64,000 bases of DNA from an uncultured Eubacteriaceae bacterium. Its GTDB lineage: Bacteria > Bacillota > Clostridia > Peptostreptococcales > Anaerovoracaceae. Of this stretch, positions 36,198-45,463 are shown in pieces; positions within the stretch are counted from its first letter, which is position 1, and each line of letters opens with the position of its first letter. The position numbers and the translations under genes are program-made. Where the stretch lies: contig CAIFEY010000005.1 of NCBI GenBank assembly GCA_903789635.1, positions 22,078-86,077 of the forward strand, written 5' to 3'. The notes under the pieces are model-generated. The model did not search any database and had not been told where the DNA came from. It was given only the letters and a program-made list of their open reading frames with translations.

Positions 36198-36398
36198 TTT
36201 TCTCACTCCTTTTTCACAGTTATACCGTTGTAATTATTATACCCTGACATGGTTGTTAATTGTGAACAACTTAAGGAGTTTTCTTACGTGACAAAATTCA
36301 CCCTTCCAGACAAATCAACCCTTTCTGCCGCTGAAACTGCCGCAGACCGCCGCCGCGGCGCCGATACCCCGGATGCCATCAGCCGCCGCAGTAAAACA

Positions 36399-36419
36399 GG
36401 GCGGGGATCAGCCCCGCCC
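36399..36419 (-). terminator. Terminator of proC copy 2
   Basis: Perfect stem GGGCGGGG/CCCCGCCC with a short loop, followed on the minus strand by TGTTTTAC, about 85 bases after the proC copy 2 stop. The rest of 36198-36504 shows nothing else clear. Confidence 0.7.
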
Positions 36420-36504
36420 CGAGATGTTTAGATTTGTATTTGTGCACAGGTAATCTTTGTCAGAGAACCGGTGACTGGAATGCGGCAGCGCCGCGGCTTG
36501 CCGA

Positions 36505-37293
36505 TTACAGCTCCCTGGAGCGCTCCGTCGCCTGGACGACCGCATCGATCACGCTGAAGCGGAATGCGCCGGCCTCCATGGCCTCGACGCCCTCGATCGT
36601 GGTGCCGGCCGGGGATGTGACCATGTCCTTCAGCTGGCCAGGGTGCATGCCGGTCTCGAGGAGGAGCTTGGCTGTTCCTAAGACGGTCTGGATCGCGAAC
36701 TTGGTCGCGACGTCGCGTGTCAGGCCTTCCTTGACGCCGCCGTCGGACAGCGCCTCGATGAACATTGCGGCGTAAGCCGGGCCGCCGCCGGAGAGGCCGC
36801 AGATGGCGTCGATGTCGTACTCCTTGACCCACTCGACGATGCCGATGCTCGTGAAGAGCTTGGTCGCGAACTCCTTCTCCTCTTCCTTCAGGTCGTTCTC
36901 CTGGCAGAGTGCGAACGCGCCCTCGAATACCAGTGCCGGCGTGTTCGGCATGATGCGCAGGATGCGCGGGGTGCCCTTGGTCGCGTTCTGCAGGCGCTCG
37001 ATGCTGGTTCCCGCGACGATGGACAGGATGGCCTTTCCGTCGAGGGCGTCCTCGGCCTCAGCCAGGGTCTGCACGTACTGCTGCGGCTTGACGGCAAGCA
37101 GAACGATGTCGCTTGCTGCGGCCAGGTCTTTGACGGAACCGACCGTCTTCAGTCCGAAATCCTCGGCAGCCTTCAGTGCCGGCTCCTTCGGGTCGTAGAC
37201 CAGGACGTCCTCCTTCTTCAGGACACCCTTCGCAGCCGCGCCCTTGACGATGGCGCCTCCCATGTTTCCGAATCCTAATACTCCAAATTTCAT
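36505..37293 (-). CDS. proC: Pyrroline-5-carboxylate reductase (ProC), copy 2
   Basis: Second pyrroline-5-carboxylate reductase, 262 residues. Rossmann motif GVLGFGNMGGAIVKG, LLAVKPQQY, LRIMPNTPALVFEG, LSGGGPAYAAMFIEALSDGGV and KDMVTSPAGTTIEGVEAME match the family. It is clearly diverged from copy 1 (for example LSGGGPAY against VSGSGPAY), so the pair is not a recent duplication. It is a single-gene unit with AGGAG upstream and its own terminator. A biosynthetic role is the simplest view, with copy 1 serving hydroxyproline breakdown. Confidence 0.94.
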   Translation of the reverse strand: MKFGVLGFGNMGGAIVKGAAAKGVLKKEDVLVYDPKEPALKAAEDFGLKTVGSVKDLAAASDIVLLAVKPQQYVQTLAEAEDALDGKAILSIVAGTSIERLQNATKGTPRILRIMPNTPALVFEGAFALCQENDLKEEEKEFATKLFTSIGIVEWVKEYDIDAICGLSGGGPAYAAMFIEALSDGGVKEGLTRDVATKFAIQTVLGTAKLLLETGMHPGQLKDMVTSPAGTTIEGVEAMEAGAFRFSVIDAVVQATERSREL

Positions 37294-37513
37294 TGTCTTG
37301 TCTCCTCAATTAATCTTTTAATTAAAAATATATTGTTTTATTTATAATTTAAATCCTTGTCCCAAATCAGCATTGTCATCGATAAATGAACCGGACCGTA
37401 CAATGTATTCAACATTCGTAATTCCCAGTGTCGCGCCGGCTGTACGGCAGCCCGTCTGACGGCTTGGGTTCTGTCCCCTCTGCCGAGTTCGGACTTTGCC
37501 GCAAAACCGAACG

Positions 37514-38221
37514 CTACGCGTGCTGGAAGTCTGCAGGCTGATAGTTCTTCAGCGGGGTGAACTCGTCCTCGCCGAACAGGGCGATGTAGTCCTTCTCAGC
37601 CGCAGAGATGATCGCGTCGGCCTGGTCCGGGAGTTCGCTACGAATTACGGAACTGACCGTCCAGTAGATGTGCGCCGTGTGGAACGTGAAGTCCTTCATG
37701 GCCGAGGTGCCGAGCTCCTGCTTCTTGGCGGCGAGCTTGGCCTGGTCGTCCTCGCTGAGCGGCGTGCCCCAGTCGAACTCGCACCGCTTTCCGCCCCAGC
37801 TCATCGCGTCGCCCTGCGGCGTGCAGGTGAAGTCGGACTGGAAGCCGTCGTAGACCGCGGCGTCGACGTTGAGACAGTACTCGCGTCCATACGGCAAAAG
37901 ATCGTATTTCTTCCACGCGTCACACCACGCGCATTTACTGATGTATGTCCGGAAGGTCGGCTCGTTCCTGACCGTCCCGAACTCCATCTGCCCCGCGTAG
38001 TCCGGTTTCCACTCGCCGTACGCCTGGTTCGTCCAGAGCTCGATCGGGTCGCCGTTCGCCGCTGCCCTCTGAGCCATGCGCTGCCCGCGCTCGTTTCCGT
38101 AGCGGATCATGCCCTTCTGGATGACCTCGTGCGCCCGGTCGCGCTGCTCGTCGCCGAGCGCGAGGAACGTGTGCTTGCTGAGCAGGGCGAACATCACCGC
38201 CTGATTTTCAATTCTAAGCAT
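37514..38221 (-). CDS. L-2-amino-thiazoline-4-carboxylate hydrolase family protein
   Basis: Resembles the L-ATC hydrolase family, whose founding member opens the ring of 2-amino-thiazoline-4-carboxylate on the way to cysteine. The 235-residue soluble protein has the family block CAWCDAWKKYDLLPYGREYC, then VDAAVYDGFQSDFTC and GGKRCEFDWG, with six conserved-type cysteines that could bind a metal. Many members are unassigned, so substrate is open. It starts at the ATG of MLRIENQAV. No cysteine genes are adjacent. GGCAAAGTCCGAAC follows its stop by about 15 bases. Confidence 0.75.
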   Translation of the reverse strand: MLRIENQAVMFALLSKHTFLALGDEQRDRAHEVIQKGMIRYGNERGQRMAQRAAANGDPIELWTNQAYGEWKPDYAGQMEFGTVRNEPTFRTYISKCAWCDAWKKYDLLPYGREYCLNVDAAVYDGFQSDFTCTPQGDAMSWGGKRCEFDWGTPLSEDDQAKLAAKKQELGTSAMKDFTFHTAHIYWTVSSVIRSELPDQADAIISAAEKDYIALFGEDEFTPLKNYQPADFQHA

Positions 38222-38325
38222 CCCATACTCCCTTCTAATCTTGTAGGTTTTATCGTATTATACCATATCCGCGGTCAGCCCGCATTACCTGTAACGAACA
38301 ATCCGTGTATTTATGGGAGACCCGG

Positions 38326-38940
38326 CTACTTCCGCAGCAGTTCGAGCTCCTCCGCCGGCAGATCGGCAGGCTTTCCGAGCATTTTAGCGACGTACAGCGT
38401 CTTCGCGATGTTCTCCGCCGCCTCCGCGAGCGAGTACGCCTCCCGCAGGTTTTCGCCAAAGGTCAGCAGCCCATGGTTCGCCAGCAGCACTGCCGGATAG
38501 TCCTTCAGGCACTCCGCAAATTTCTCGTAGATGCGCGGCGTCCCCGGCGTGCCGTACGGGATGCACGGGATCTTCTTAAACGTCAGGTTGATCTCCGTCA
38601 GCGCGTCCGACTCGATGTCCATCCCGTTGATCGCAAAAGCCGTCGTAAACACACTGTGGTTGTGCACGATCGCCTTCACGTCATCCCTGAGCCGGTACAC
38701 CTCGAGGTGCATCATCAGCTCCGACGACGCCTTCAGCCCGTCCATCTTCTTCAGGATGTTCCCCTCCAGGTCCGTCTCGATGATCAGCTCCTCGGTCAGG
38801 TCCGGCTTAGCCACGTGCGAAGGCGTGATGTACACCCGGTCGCCGACCCTCGCCGACGCATTCCCCTCGTACATCGTCACGATGCCGTTCTCATACTCCT
38901 GATTGACCGTCTTTATGATTTCCGTTCTGATGTCTGCCAT
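38326..38940 (-). CDS. Class II aldolase (AraD/FucA family)
   Basis: Zinc-dependent aldolase or epimerase of the L-fuculose-phosphate aldolase group. The 204-residue length is typical. Motifs are GNASARVGDRVYITPSH (phosphate binding), the metal ligands in IVHNHSVFTTAFA and LLANHGLLTFG, and PYGTPGTP. The longer open frame upstream is not used because AGGAGG stands right before the ATG at 38940. It lacks sugar-kinase or transport neighbours, so the exact substrate is unclear. GACAAAGTTC-like motifs lie upstream at 38962 and 39056. Confidence 0.85.
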   Translation of the reverse strand: MADIRTEIIKTVNQEYENGIVTMYEGNASARVGDRVYITPSHVAKPDLTEELIIETDLEGNILKKMDGLKASSELMMHLEVYRLRDDVKAIVHNHSVFTTAFAINGMDIESDALTEINLTFKKIPCIPYGTPGTPRIYEKFAECLKDYPAVLLANHGLLTFGENLREAYSLAEAAENIAKTLYVAKMLGKPADLPAEELELLRK

Positions 38941-39797
38941 GCTGTTCCTCCTTCTCTCCCCGGACAAAGTTCTAACCGATTCTGTCTGCTTCCGTCCTGC
39001 TGACCGCCGCTGTTCTCCATCCGCATGAACCACTGCCCATCCAACCGTTCGAGGATAGACAAAGTTCACGCGGCAAGGTCCGCAGTGAGCTGCCGATAAC
39101 CCCATTATATCATGTCGATGGAACCGTTTCTTTCCAATTACACCAATTGCGTCAATTCACGCTGAAAAAATGGGGCTGTAAAAAAACGCAGCCCCCTTTC
39201 AATATGCTGGAATTACGACGACGGCCCGGAATTTGGGAATTTCCATGATAGTTCGCCATTTTCCCAGGCACCACCGGAAATTTGGGAAAATGGCCGCCTA
39301 TAGACTCAAATTCCAAACCGCCTGCGAAGAAATCCGGAATCAATATACTCTATAGGGGTATGCAAGGTGCGATGGTCATCGATGGATGATGGAAGCACCG
39401 CCGCCACTGTCGAAAAAAATAGACGACAAAATGACGATATTGTGCGGCGAATTATGAATTCTATCCAGAATGACAGCGGCGGTGCAGTCGATTATTGAGG
39501 GTGCGATGGTCATACTGATGACTGTGATCGTCGGCAATGACGGAGGCGCCCGCTGGATTCGCTTAGCTGTTGGGAAATACAAGATTTCGGCGCCGTTTTC
39601 CCTAACTTTTTTTGCACTGTTGGGAAGATGGCCAGTGAATGGGCAATATTCCCAACTGCGGCGCGCCATACCCCATTTATCCTGGCGGAGGAATCGCAGT
39701 CGTAATCTCGCCGTCGTGATTCCAATGTATGGAAATGGGGCTGAGAAAATGATCCTGCATTTTTCACAGCCCCTCCATTTAGATTAGATTCAGAAAA
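38941..39797. other. Intergenic region with several hairpins
   Basis: No gene. It contains GGGGCTG/CAGCCCC (39172-39195); a perfect 12-bp stem GCCATTTTCCCA/TGGGAAAATGGC (39255-39294); a long-range pair GCACCGCCGC/GCGGCGGTGC (39395-39485); a direct repeat GGTGCGATGGTCAT (39366 and 39500); and many TTGGGAA/TTCCCA words. At 39737-39773 GGGGCTGAGAAAATG pairs with CATTTTTCACAGCCCC and should end the minus-strand flavoprotein gene. Confidence 0.55.
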
Positions 39798-40322
39798 CTA
39801 CACACTCCGTCCCATCTGATACGCCTCGTCCATCGCGCGGGTCGCGAGCACCTCGCCCTTCTGCCAGACGCCCTCGCCCCAGACGATGCCGCGGACGGTG
39901 TTCCCGAGGCCCTCGAAGATGGCCTTCAGGTCGTCGGCCGTCCTGGTCAGGCCTTCCTTCATGTCGTGGCCGGTCACGATGACGTAGACGTCCTTTCCGC
40001 CCAGGTCCTGCCATCTCGGCAGCAGACGGTCGATAAACGTCTTCATCTGGCCGCTCATCGTGAGGAAGTAGGTCGGGGACGCGAGGACGACGGCGTCCGC
40101 CGCCTGCAGCTGGTCCAAGATCTCCTCCATATCGTCCTGCTGGACGCACCTGCCCGTCTTGAAACATGCGTAGCAGGCGCGGCACGGGCCAATCTCCCTG
40201 TCGCGCAGGGAAACCTTCTTCAGCTGGTGGCCTGCCTCCGCCGCGCCGCGCATGAACGCGTCGCAGAGAAGCTCAGAATTGCCCTTGGCACGGGCGCTGC
40301 CGTTGATAATCAATACATTCAT
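39798..40322 (-). CDS. Fe-S flavoprotein-like NAD(P)H oxidoreductase
   Basis: A flavodoxin-fold FMN reductase of the iron-sulfur flavoprotein group. The 174-residue protein opens with VLIINGSARAKGNSE for FMN phosphate binding. It has the compact cysteine motif Cys-x2-Cys-x2-Cys-x5-Cys in PCRACYACFKTGRC, which could hold a [4Fe-4S] cluster, then SPTYFLTMSGQMKTFIDR near the flavin ring. Such proteins move electrons to oxygen, peroxide or other acceptors in anaerobes. AGAGAGG precedes the ATG at 40322. It is a single gene, ended by a hairpin of the common family. Confidence 0.85.
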   Translation of the reverse strand: MNVLIINGSARAKGNSELLCDAFMRGAAEAGHQLKKVSLRDREIGPCRACYACFKTGRCVQQDDMEEILDQLQAADAVVLASPTYFLTMSGQMKTFIDRLLPRWQDLGGKDVYVIVTGHDMKEGLTRTADDLKAIFEGLGNTVRGIVWGEGVWQKGEVLATRAMDEAYQMGRSV

Positions 40323-40419
40323 AGAATTCCTCTCTTTATTATCTTTGCGATATTTCCCTATAATATTCTGTATTTCCATTTTACCTGATTTGGTCCTGCA
40401 TGAACAGGAACTTCCGATC

Positions 40420-41283
40420 CTAGAGGCTGGTCAGGACAGGGTTGTTCAGGTAGTCGTAGACGCGGCGGACTTCACTGATCTTCCTGGTATCCAGCATGGA
40501 TGGCTCGTTCTGGTCCAGAGCTGTGATCTTTGTCATCTCCTCATCGGACAAAGTAAAGTCCCAGATGTCCAGATTCTCGGCCATGCGCTCCTTATGAACG
40601 GATTTAGGAATTACGACAATGCCCTGCTGCACATTCCAGCGGAGGATCACCTGGGCAGGGGTTTTTCCGTGGTTTTCAGCGATTTCCTTCAGCACAGGCT
40701 CGTCAAACATGCCCCGGAGTCCCTCTGCGAACGGCGCCCAGGCTTCCGGCTGAACCTGCAGTTCCTTCATCAGCGCGAGCTCCTCTGCCCTCTGATAATG
40801 CGGGTGGTGCTCGATCTGGTCGACCATTGGCTGAATATTCACGTTATAGCTGAGGTCGAGCAGCCTGTCCGGCAGGAAGTTGCAGACGCCGATCGCGCGG
40901 ATCTTTCCCTCGTTGTACAGTTCCTCCAGCGCCCGCCACGAGCCGTAGTAATCCCCGAACGGCATGTGGATCAGGTAGAGGTCCAGATACGTCAGGCCGA
41001 GCTTCTTCAGCGAGGTGTCAAAGGCCTCCATGGTCTTCTCATATCCCATCTGCTCGATGTACGCCTTGGTCGTAATGAACAATTCACTCCGCGGGACTCC
41101 GCAGTTCCTGATCGCTCTGCCGACCGCCTCCTCATTCTGATAGGAGCTCGCCGTATCGATGAGACGATAACCGGCCTCGATCGCATCCAGAACCGCCTGT
41201 TCACAGGAATCCTCCGGAATCTGGAAGACACCGAATCCTTCAAGCGGCATTTTTACACCATTTCTCAATGTGATTGTTTCCAT
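40420..41283 (-). CDS. Aldo/keto reductase
   Basis: NADPH-dependent reduction of aldehydes or ketones; substrate unknown. The 287-residue TIM-barrel protein has the catalytic tetrad in LIDTASSYQNE (Asp and Tyr), FITTKAY (Lys) and YLIHMPFG (His). The cofactor site VIPKSVHKERMAENL is near the C-terminus. It resembles the 2,5-diketo-gluconate reductase/YvgN-like group. The ATG at 41283 has AAGGGAG upstream. Neighbours on the same strand are an Fe-S flavoprotein and FprA, so a role in handling reactive aldehydes under oxidative stress is possible but only suggested by place. Confidence 0.9.
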   Translation of the reverse strand: METITLRNGVKMPLEGFGVFQIPEDSCEQAVLDAIEAGYRLIDTASSYQNEEAVGRAIRNCGVPRSELFITTKAYIEQMGYEKTMEAFDTSLKKLGLTYLDLYLIHMPFGDYYGSWRALEELYNEGKIRAIGVCNFLPDRLLDLSYNVNIQPMVDQIEHHPHYQRAEELALMKELQVQPEAWAPFAEGLRGMFDEPVLKEIAENHGKTPAQVILRWNVQQGIVVIPKSVHKERMAENLDIWDFTLSDEEMTKITALDQNEPSMLDTRKISEVRRVYDYLNNPVLTSL

Positions 41284-41470
41284 CTCGTTCTCCCTTCTGA
41301 TCATTCTTCTTTACCATGGCCATTGTATCGCCTGTCCCCTGCAATGTCCAATGCCTATCGATTATCCGAAAATATGCCCGCAGGACATAGCAATGACCGC
41401 AGAAAATTTCCGACGTTCGCGTCATTAGCGCGGCGCAGAAACTTCTCTGTATTCTCGCGCGGTGCAGAAA

Positions 41471-41500
41471 ACCCGGCCGCAGGAATTCCTGCAGCCGGGC
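41471..41500 (-). terminator. Terminator after fprA
   Basis: CCCGGCTGCAGG pairs with CCTGCGGCCGGG, followed on the minus strand by TTTTCTG. It separates the fprA unit from the aldo/keto reductase. About 38 bases after the fprA stop is GACAAAATCCGAAC. The rest of 41284-41663 shows no gene. Confidence 0.7.
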
Positions 41501-41663
41501 CCATTGCATTTGTCTCTTGATAAGTTCTGGGTTTCTGTGAAGGCTCCCAGTGCCTGTATGAACGATTTACCGCTGTCCATCAGCCCCGTGCCCGCTGAGG
41601 GCGAAGGTTGACGGGGAGGTTCGGATTTTGTCTGAATACACTCCCGCGGACGGCGCCTCAGTC

Positions 41664-42878
41664 CTAGCTTCTCATCGACTCGATGATGGAGTCGGCGAGG
41701 GCTGCAAAGTCGACGTTCTGGTCTTCCTTCGCGTGGGAAGCGACGGTGACGCGCTCGTTGAGCACGGTGATGGTCTTCATCTGCTGGTCGAGGAATTCAC
41801 GCATCAGGTCTCCGGAGCGGATTGCCCAGGAGCCGTTCTCGATCAGGGCGAAGGTTCTGTTCTGAACGTTCAGGGCCTTCATATCCTCGAGGAAGTCGAG
41901 CATCGGCGGGAAGATTCCCAGGTTGTAAGTGCAGGACGCGAGGACGACGTGGCTGACGCGGAAGACTTCCGAAATCAGGTAGGAAACGTGCGTGTTCGAA
42001 ACGTCGAATACGGAGATGTCCTTGACGCCCTTCTCCGAGAGCTGAGCGGCGAGTGCCTGGGCAGCCTGCTCGGTGTTGCCGTACATGGATGCGTAGACGA
42101 TCATGACGCCCTTAACCTCCGGCTCGTAGTTCGCCCAGTGGGTGTACTTGTCGAGCAGGTAGTCGATGTTGCTGCGCCATACGAGTCCGTGCAGCGGGCA
42201 GATGAACTTGATCTTATCGAGTACCGGAAGGGCCTTGTTCAGCAGCTTGCGGATATGCGGTCCGTACTTGCCGACAATGTTGGCCAGGTAACGGCGGTTG
42301 GAGTCGATCCAGTCGCGGTCGTAGTTGACCTCGTCGCTGAACATCTTTCCATCCAGAGCCTTGAAGGATCCGAACGCGTCTGCGGAGAACAGTGCGCCGT
42401 TGGTCAGGTCCAGGGTGATCATCGCCTCCGGCCAGTGAACCATCGGAGCCTCGATGTAGGTGACGGTGTGATCGCCGAAGCAGGTCGTGTCGCCTTCCTT
42501 GACGGTCGTCAGCTTGTGGCCCTCAGCCTCGAATCCGAACTGCTTCATAAAGATATAGCCCTTCTCGGTGCTGATGATCTCCGCGTTCGGATAGCGGCTC
42601 AGGACAGCCTGCAGGGAGGCCGCATGGTCCGGCTCCCAGTGGTTGACGACGATGACGTCCAGGTCTCTTCCGTCCAGAACGTATTCCAGGTTCTCCATCA
42701 TCTGACGGCAGCTGTCCCAGTCTACCGTGTCGAACATGACGGTCTTCTTGTCCAGGAGCACGTAGGAATTGTAGCTTACGCCTTCCGGAATCGGATGGAT
42801 GTTCTCAAACAGCGTCAGTCTGTGGTCGTTGACGCCGATCCAGTATAAATTATCTGTCACTTTTCTGACGATATGCAT
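41664..42878 (-). CDS. fprA: A-type flavodiiron protein FprA
   Basis: Reduces oxygen to water (or nitric oxide to nitrous oxide) with electrons usually from rubredoxin, protecting strict anaerobes. The 404-residue cytosolic protein has a metallo-beta-lactamase-like domain with all diiron ligands visible: His80, Glu82, Asp84 and His85 in HWEPDHA, His148, Asp167 and His230. A C-terminal flavodoxin domain begins near GVMIVYASMYGNTEQAA. It carries no rubredoxin of its own. The gene directly upstream ends in a rubredoxin domain, so that protein is a likely donor. AAGGAGG precedes the ATG at 42878. Confidence 0.96.
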   Translation of the reverse strand: MHIVRKVTDNLYWIGVNDHRLTLFENIHPIPEGVSYNSYVLLDKKTVMFDTVDWDSCRQMMENLEYVLDGRDLDVIVVNHWEPDHAASLQAVLSRYPNAEIISTEKGYIFMKQFGFEAEGHKLTTVKEGDTTCFGDHTVTYIEAPMVHWPEAMITLDLTNGALFSADAFGSFKALDGKMFSDEVNYDRDWIDSNRRYLANIVGKYGPHIRKLLNKALPVLDKIKFICPLHGLVWRSNIDYLLDKYTHWANYEPEVKGVMIVYASMYGNTEQAAQALAAQLSEKGVKDISVFDVSNTHVSYLISEVFRVSHVVLASCTYNLGIFPPMLDFLEDMKALNVQNRTFALIENGSWAIRSGDLMREFLDQQMKTITVLNERVTVASHAKEDQNVDFAALADSIIESMRS

Positions 42879-43034
42879 GTAATACCTCCTTAAGATTGGA
42901 AACCAGCCGGTTGGCAGTTCAGTCCTTCGGATGTTCGGACGCAAGGGCGTTCCGTCGATTCAGCATGTCATTAGATTCATGCCGGCTTACTATCCTCGTA
43001 CTGGTTTCCTGTATTCCTTACGATTCCTGAATGG

Positions 43035-44942
43035 TTATGCTTCCTGGAAATTGCTCTTCGGCTCTGCGCAGTCCGGGCAGGTCCAGTCTTCCGGAAGACG
43101 CTCGAACGTTGTTCCCGGCGGGATGTCTGCTGCCGGATCACCCTTCATCGGGTCATACTCGTAGCCGCAGCCGTCGCAGACCATGATCTTGTAAGGCGGT
43201 TTCTCCTTCTTCGGCGTCGGTCTCTTGATCTTCTTCATCGGCGGTGCCGGCTTCTTCTTACCGGTATCCAGTGCCTTGGTCAGGAGCGGCAGGATCTCGT
43301 TCACGTCTCCTACGATTCCGTAGTCGCAGTTCTTGAAGATCGGTGCGTTCGCGTTCTTATTAATCGCGACGATCGTGGATGCGTCGATGATGCCCTTCAG
43401 GTGCTGGATCGCGCCGGAGATTCCGCAGGCGATGTAGAGGTTGCCGCGGAACTTCTGTCCGGACATTCCGACGTAGCGTTCAATTGGTACGTACTGCAGG
43501 GTCTCTGCTACCGGTCTGGATGATCCGATCGCAGCGCCGGCAGCGGCTGCCAGGTCCTCGATCAGCTTCATGTTATCCTTGGAGCCGATTCCCTTGCCCG
43601 CGGAAACAACACGCTCTGCCTCTCCGATCGGGGTATCTGCCGGGATTCCGACGGTGAAGTCGTAGCCGTCCGCCTTCAGGTTTTCAACCAGTGCGTCGAC
43701 CTTCTCCTGTGCGGTTCCCTTCTTCATGACGATCTTCTTACGTGGTCCGGTGACGTTCGATGTCGAGGACGATGCTAAGATCGGTGTCTCCTTCTTAGGC
43801 GGTTTGCCCAGGATATGCGCGGAGATGACGACACGCATGATCTCGTTGGTGCCCTCGTAGATCTGTGTGATCTTGGCATCACGGTAGAATCGCTCGACGT
43901 CCATGCCCTTCAGATATCCGTTTCCTCCGTAGATCTGAACGGCTTCCTGAGCGACATGCAGTGCCGTGTCGGATGCGAACTGCTTCGCCATCGCGGCCTC
44001 CATGCCCTGCGGAATGTGCTGATCCTTCATCTCGGCAGCGCTGTAAACCAGCATTCTTGCTGCGCGGATGTTCGTTGCCATGTCGGCGATCTTGAAGCTG
44101 ATTGCCTCCTGGAACGCGATCGGCTTGCCGAACTGTACACGATCCTTGGCGTAAGCCATGCAGCTCTCGTATGCCCCCTGAGCAATTCCGAGCGCCTGAC
44201 CGGCTACTCCTACACGGCCGCCGTCCAGCGTCTCCATCGCGATCTTGAATCCCTGTCCTTCCTTACCGAGCAGGTTCTCCTTAGGAACGATGACGTCCTC
44301 GAACAGCAGCTGTGCTGTCGCAGAGGAACGAATTCCCAGCTTATCGTAATGATCTCCGATCGTAAATCCTTCCCAACCACTTTCAACGATGAACGCACTG
44401 ATGCCTCTGGTCCCTATTCCAGGGGTCGTAACTGCGAAGATGACGTATGTGTCAGCCTCTCCGCCGTTCGTAATGAAGATCTTCTCTCCGTTCAGCACGT
44501 AATGGTCGCCTTCCAGAACAGCAGTGGTCTCTGTACCACCTGCATCAGAACCGGCATTCGGCTCAGTCAGACCGAAAGCGGCCAGCTTCTCGCCCTTTGC
44601 CAGCGGAACCAGATACTTCTTCTTCTGCTCTTCCGTTCCGAATGCGTAGATTGGCCAGCTTCCCAGTGAGATATGCGCAGAAACGATAGTTCCGCAACCG
44701 CCGTCACAGCGTGCCAGCTCCTCGATCGCGATCGCATAGGACATGATATCCATACCTGCTCCGCCGTATTCCTTCGGGAACGGCAGTCCGAGCCAGCCCT
44801 TCTGTCCAAGCTTGGTGATCATCTCCCGCGGGAACTTGTTCTCTCTGTCCCACTGAAAGGCGTACGGTTTAATCTCTTTTTCAGCAAAAGCTCTTATCTC
44901 TTCCCTGAATTTCTCATGCGCCTCGTCAACTCTGAATTGCAT
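43035..44942 (-). CDS. Acyl-CoA dehydrogenase / ETF-alpha FAD domain / rubredoxin fusion
   Basis: A 635-residue three-part fusion. Residues 1-380 are a full acyl-CoA dehydrogenase with [32 protein letters not shown] and the catalytic base Glu363 in IYEGTNE. After a linker, residues about 441-560 match the C-terminal FAD-binding half of electron-transfer flavoprotein alpha ([45 protein letters not shown]). A Lys/Pro linker (562-583) leads to a rubredoxin with Cys589-x2-Cys592 and Cys622-x2-Cys625. No ETF-beta or normal ETF-alpha gene is in the window. The chain suggests electrons go from acyl-CoA to FAD, FAD, rubredoxin, then FprA next door. Substrate chain length is unknown. AGGAGG precedes the ATG. 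Confidence 0.93.
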   Translation of the reverse strand: MQFRVDEAHEKFREEIRAFAEKEIKPYAFQWDRENKFPREMITKLGQKGWLGLPFPKEYGGAGMDIMSYAIAIEELARCDGGCGTIVSAHISLGSWPIYAFGTEEQKKKYLVPLAKGEKLAAFGLTEPNAGSDAGGTETTAVLEGDHYVLNGEKIFITNGGEADTYVIFAVTTPGIGTRGISAFIVESGWEGFTIGDHYDKLGIRSSATAQLLFEDVIVPKENLLGKEGQGFKIAMETLDGGRVGVAGQALGIAQGAYESCMAYAKDRVQFGKPIAFQEAISFKIADMATNIRAARMLVYSAAEMKDQHIPQGMEAAMAKQFASDTALHVAQEAVQIYGGNGYLKGMDVERFYRDAKITQIYEGTNEIMRVVISAHILGKPPKKETPILASSSTSNVTGPRKKIVMKKGTAQEKVDALVENLKADGYDFTVGIPADTPIGEAERVVSAGKGIGSKDNMKLIEDLAAAAGAAIGSSRPVAETLQYVPIERYVGMSGQKFRGNLYIACGISGAIQHLKGIIDASTIVAINKNANAPIFKNCDYGIVGDVNEILPLLTKALDTGKKKPAPPMKKIKRPTPKKEKPPYKIMVCDGCGYEYDPMKGDPAADIPPGTTFERLPEDWTCPDCAEPKSNFQEA

Positions 44943-45021
44943 AGCAGTCCTCCTTTTTCTGAAAATTTTATATCCTAATCATAATTCTTCGCGGCCTGCC
45001 CGCTGAGGCAGGCACCGGACC

Positions 45022-45435
45022 CTACAGCCCGGGACTCCCGTGAAGAAGGTCGTTAATGGTGATCTTCCGGAGTTCGGTGTCGATCTTATCCTGTACAACC
45101 ATCAGCCCCTCGTGCACCTGGCAGAGACAATGCTTCTTCTCCACCCAGTCACACTGGTAGCCCGGCGTCAGACACTTTCTCAGATCGTGCCGGTTCTCCA
45201 GAACATTCATCAGATCCAGCAGAGTCAGTTTATTCAAGTCCCCCGTCAGCCTCGTTCCGCCGTGCACACCGCTCGTATTCTTCACGATGTCGGCATCCCT
45301 GAGCTTCCTGAGGATCTTGTAGGCAAACTTCAGAGGAATGTTCTCCTCCTCGCAGACGGACTTCACCGGATGAATCTGCCCATCCTCCAACGCTCTGATA
45401 ATTCTGATCGCATAATCCGTCTCGTTCGTAATCAT
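45022..45435 (-). CDS. Rrf2-family regulator
   Basis: A small winged-helix regulator of the Rrf2 (IscR/NsrR) family, often sensing redox state, iron-sulfur status or nitric oxide. The 137-residue protein has the N-terminal helix-turn-helix (DYAIRIIRALED to KLRDADIVKNTSGVHGGTRL). A cysteine cluster at Cys88, Cys95, Cys103 and Cys105 could bind an Fe-S cluster. It is the first gene of the unit with the acyl-CoA dehydrogenase fusion (79 bases downstream) and fprA, so it probably controls them and itself. A palindrome overlaps its -35 box. Confidence 0.93.
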   Translation of the reverse strand: MITNETDYAIRIIRALEDGQIHPVKSVCEEENIPLKFAYKILRKLRDADIVKNTSGVHGGTRLTGDLNKLTLLDLMNVLENRHDLRKCLTPGYQCDWVEKKHCLCQVHEGLMVVQDKIDTELRKITINDLLHGSPGL

Positions 45436-45463
45436 GTCATCCCTCCATCACTCTGATAACTTG

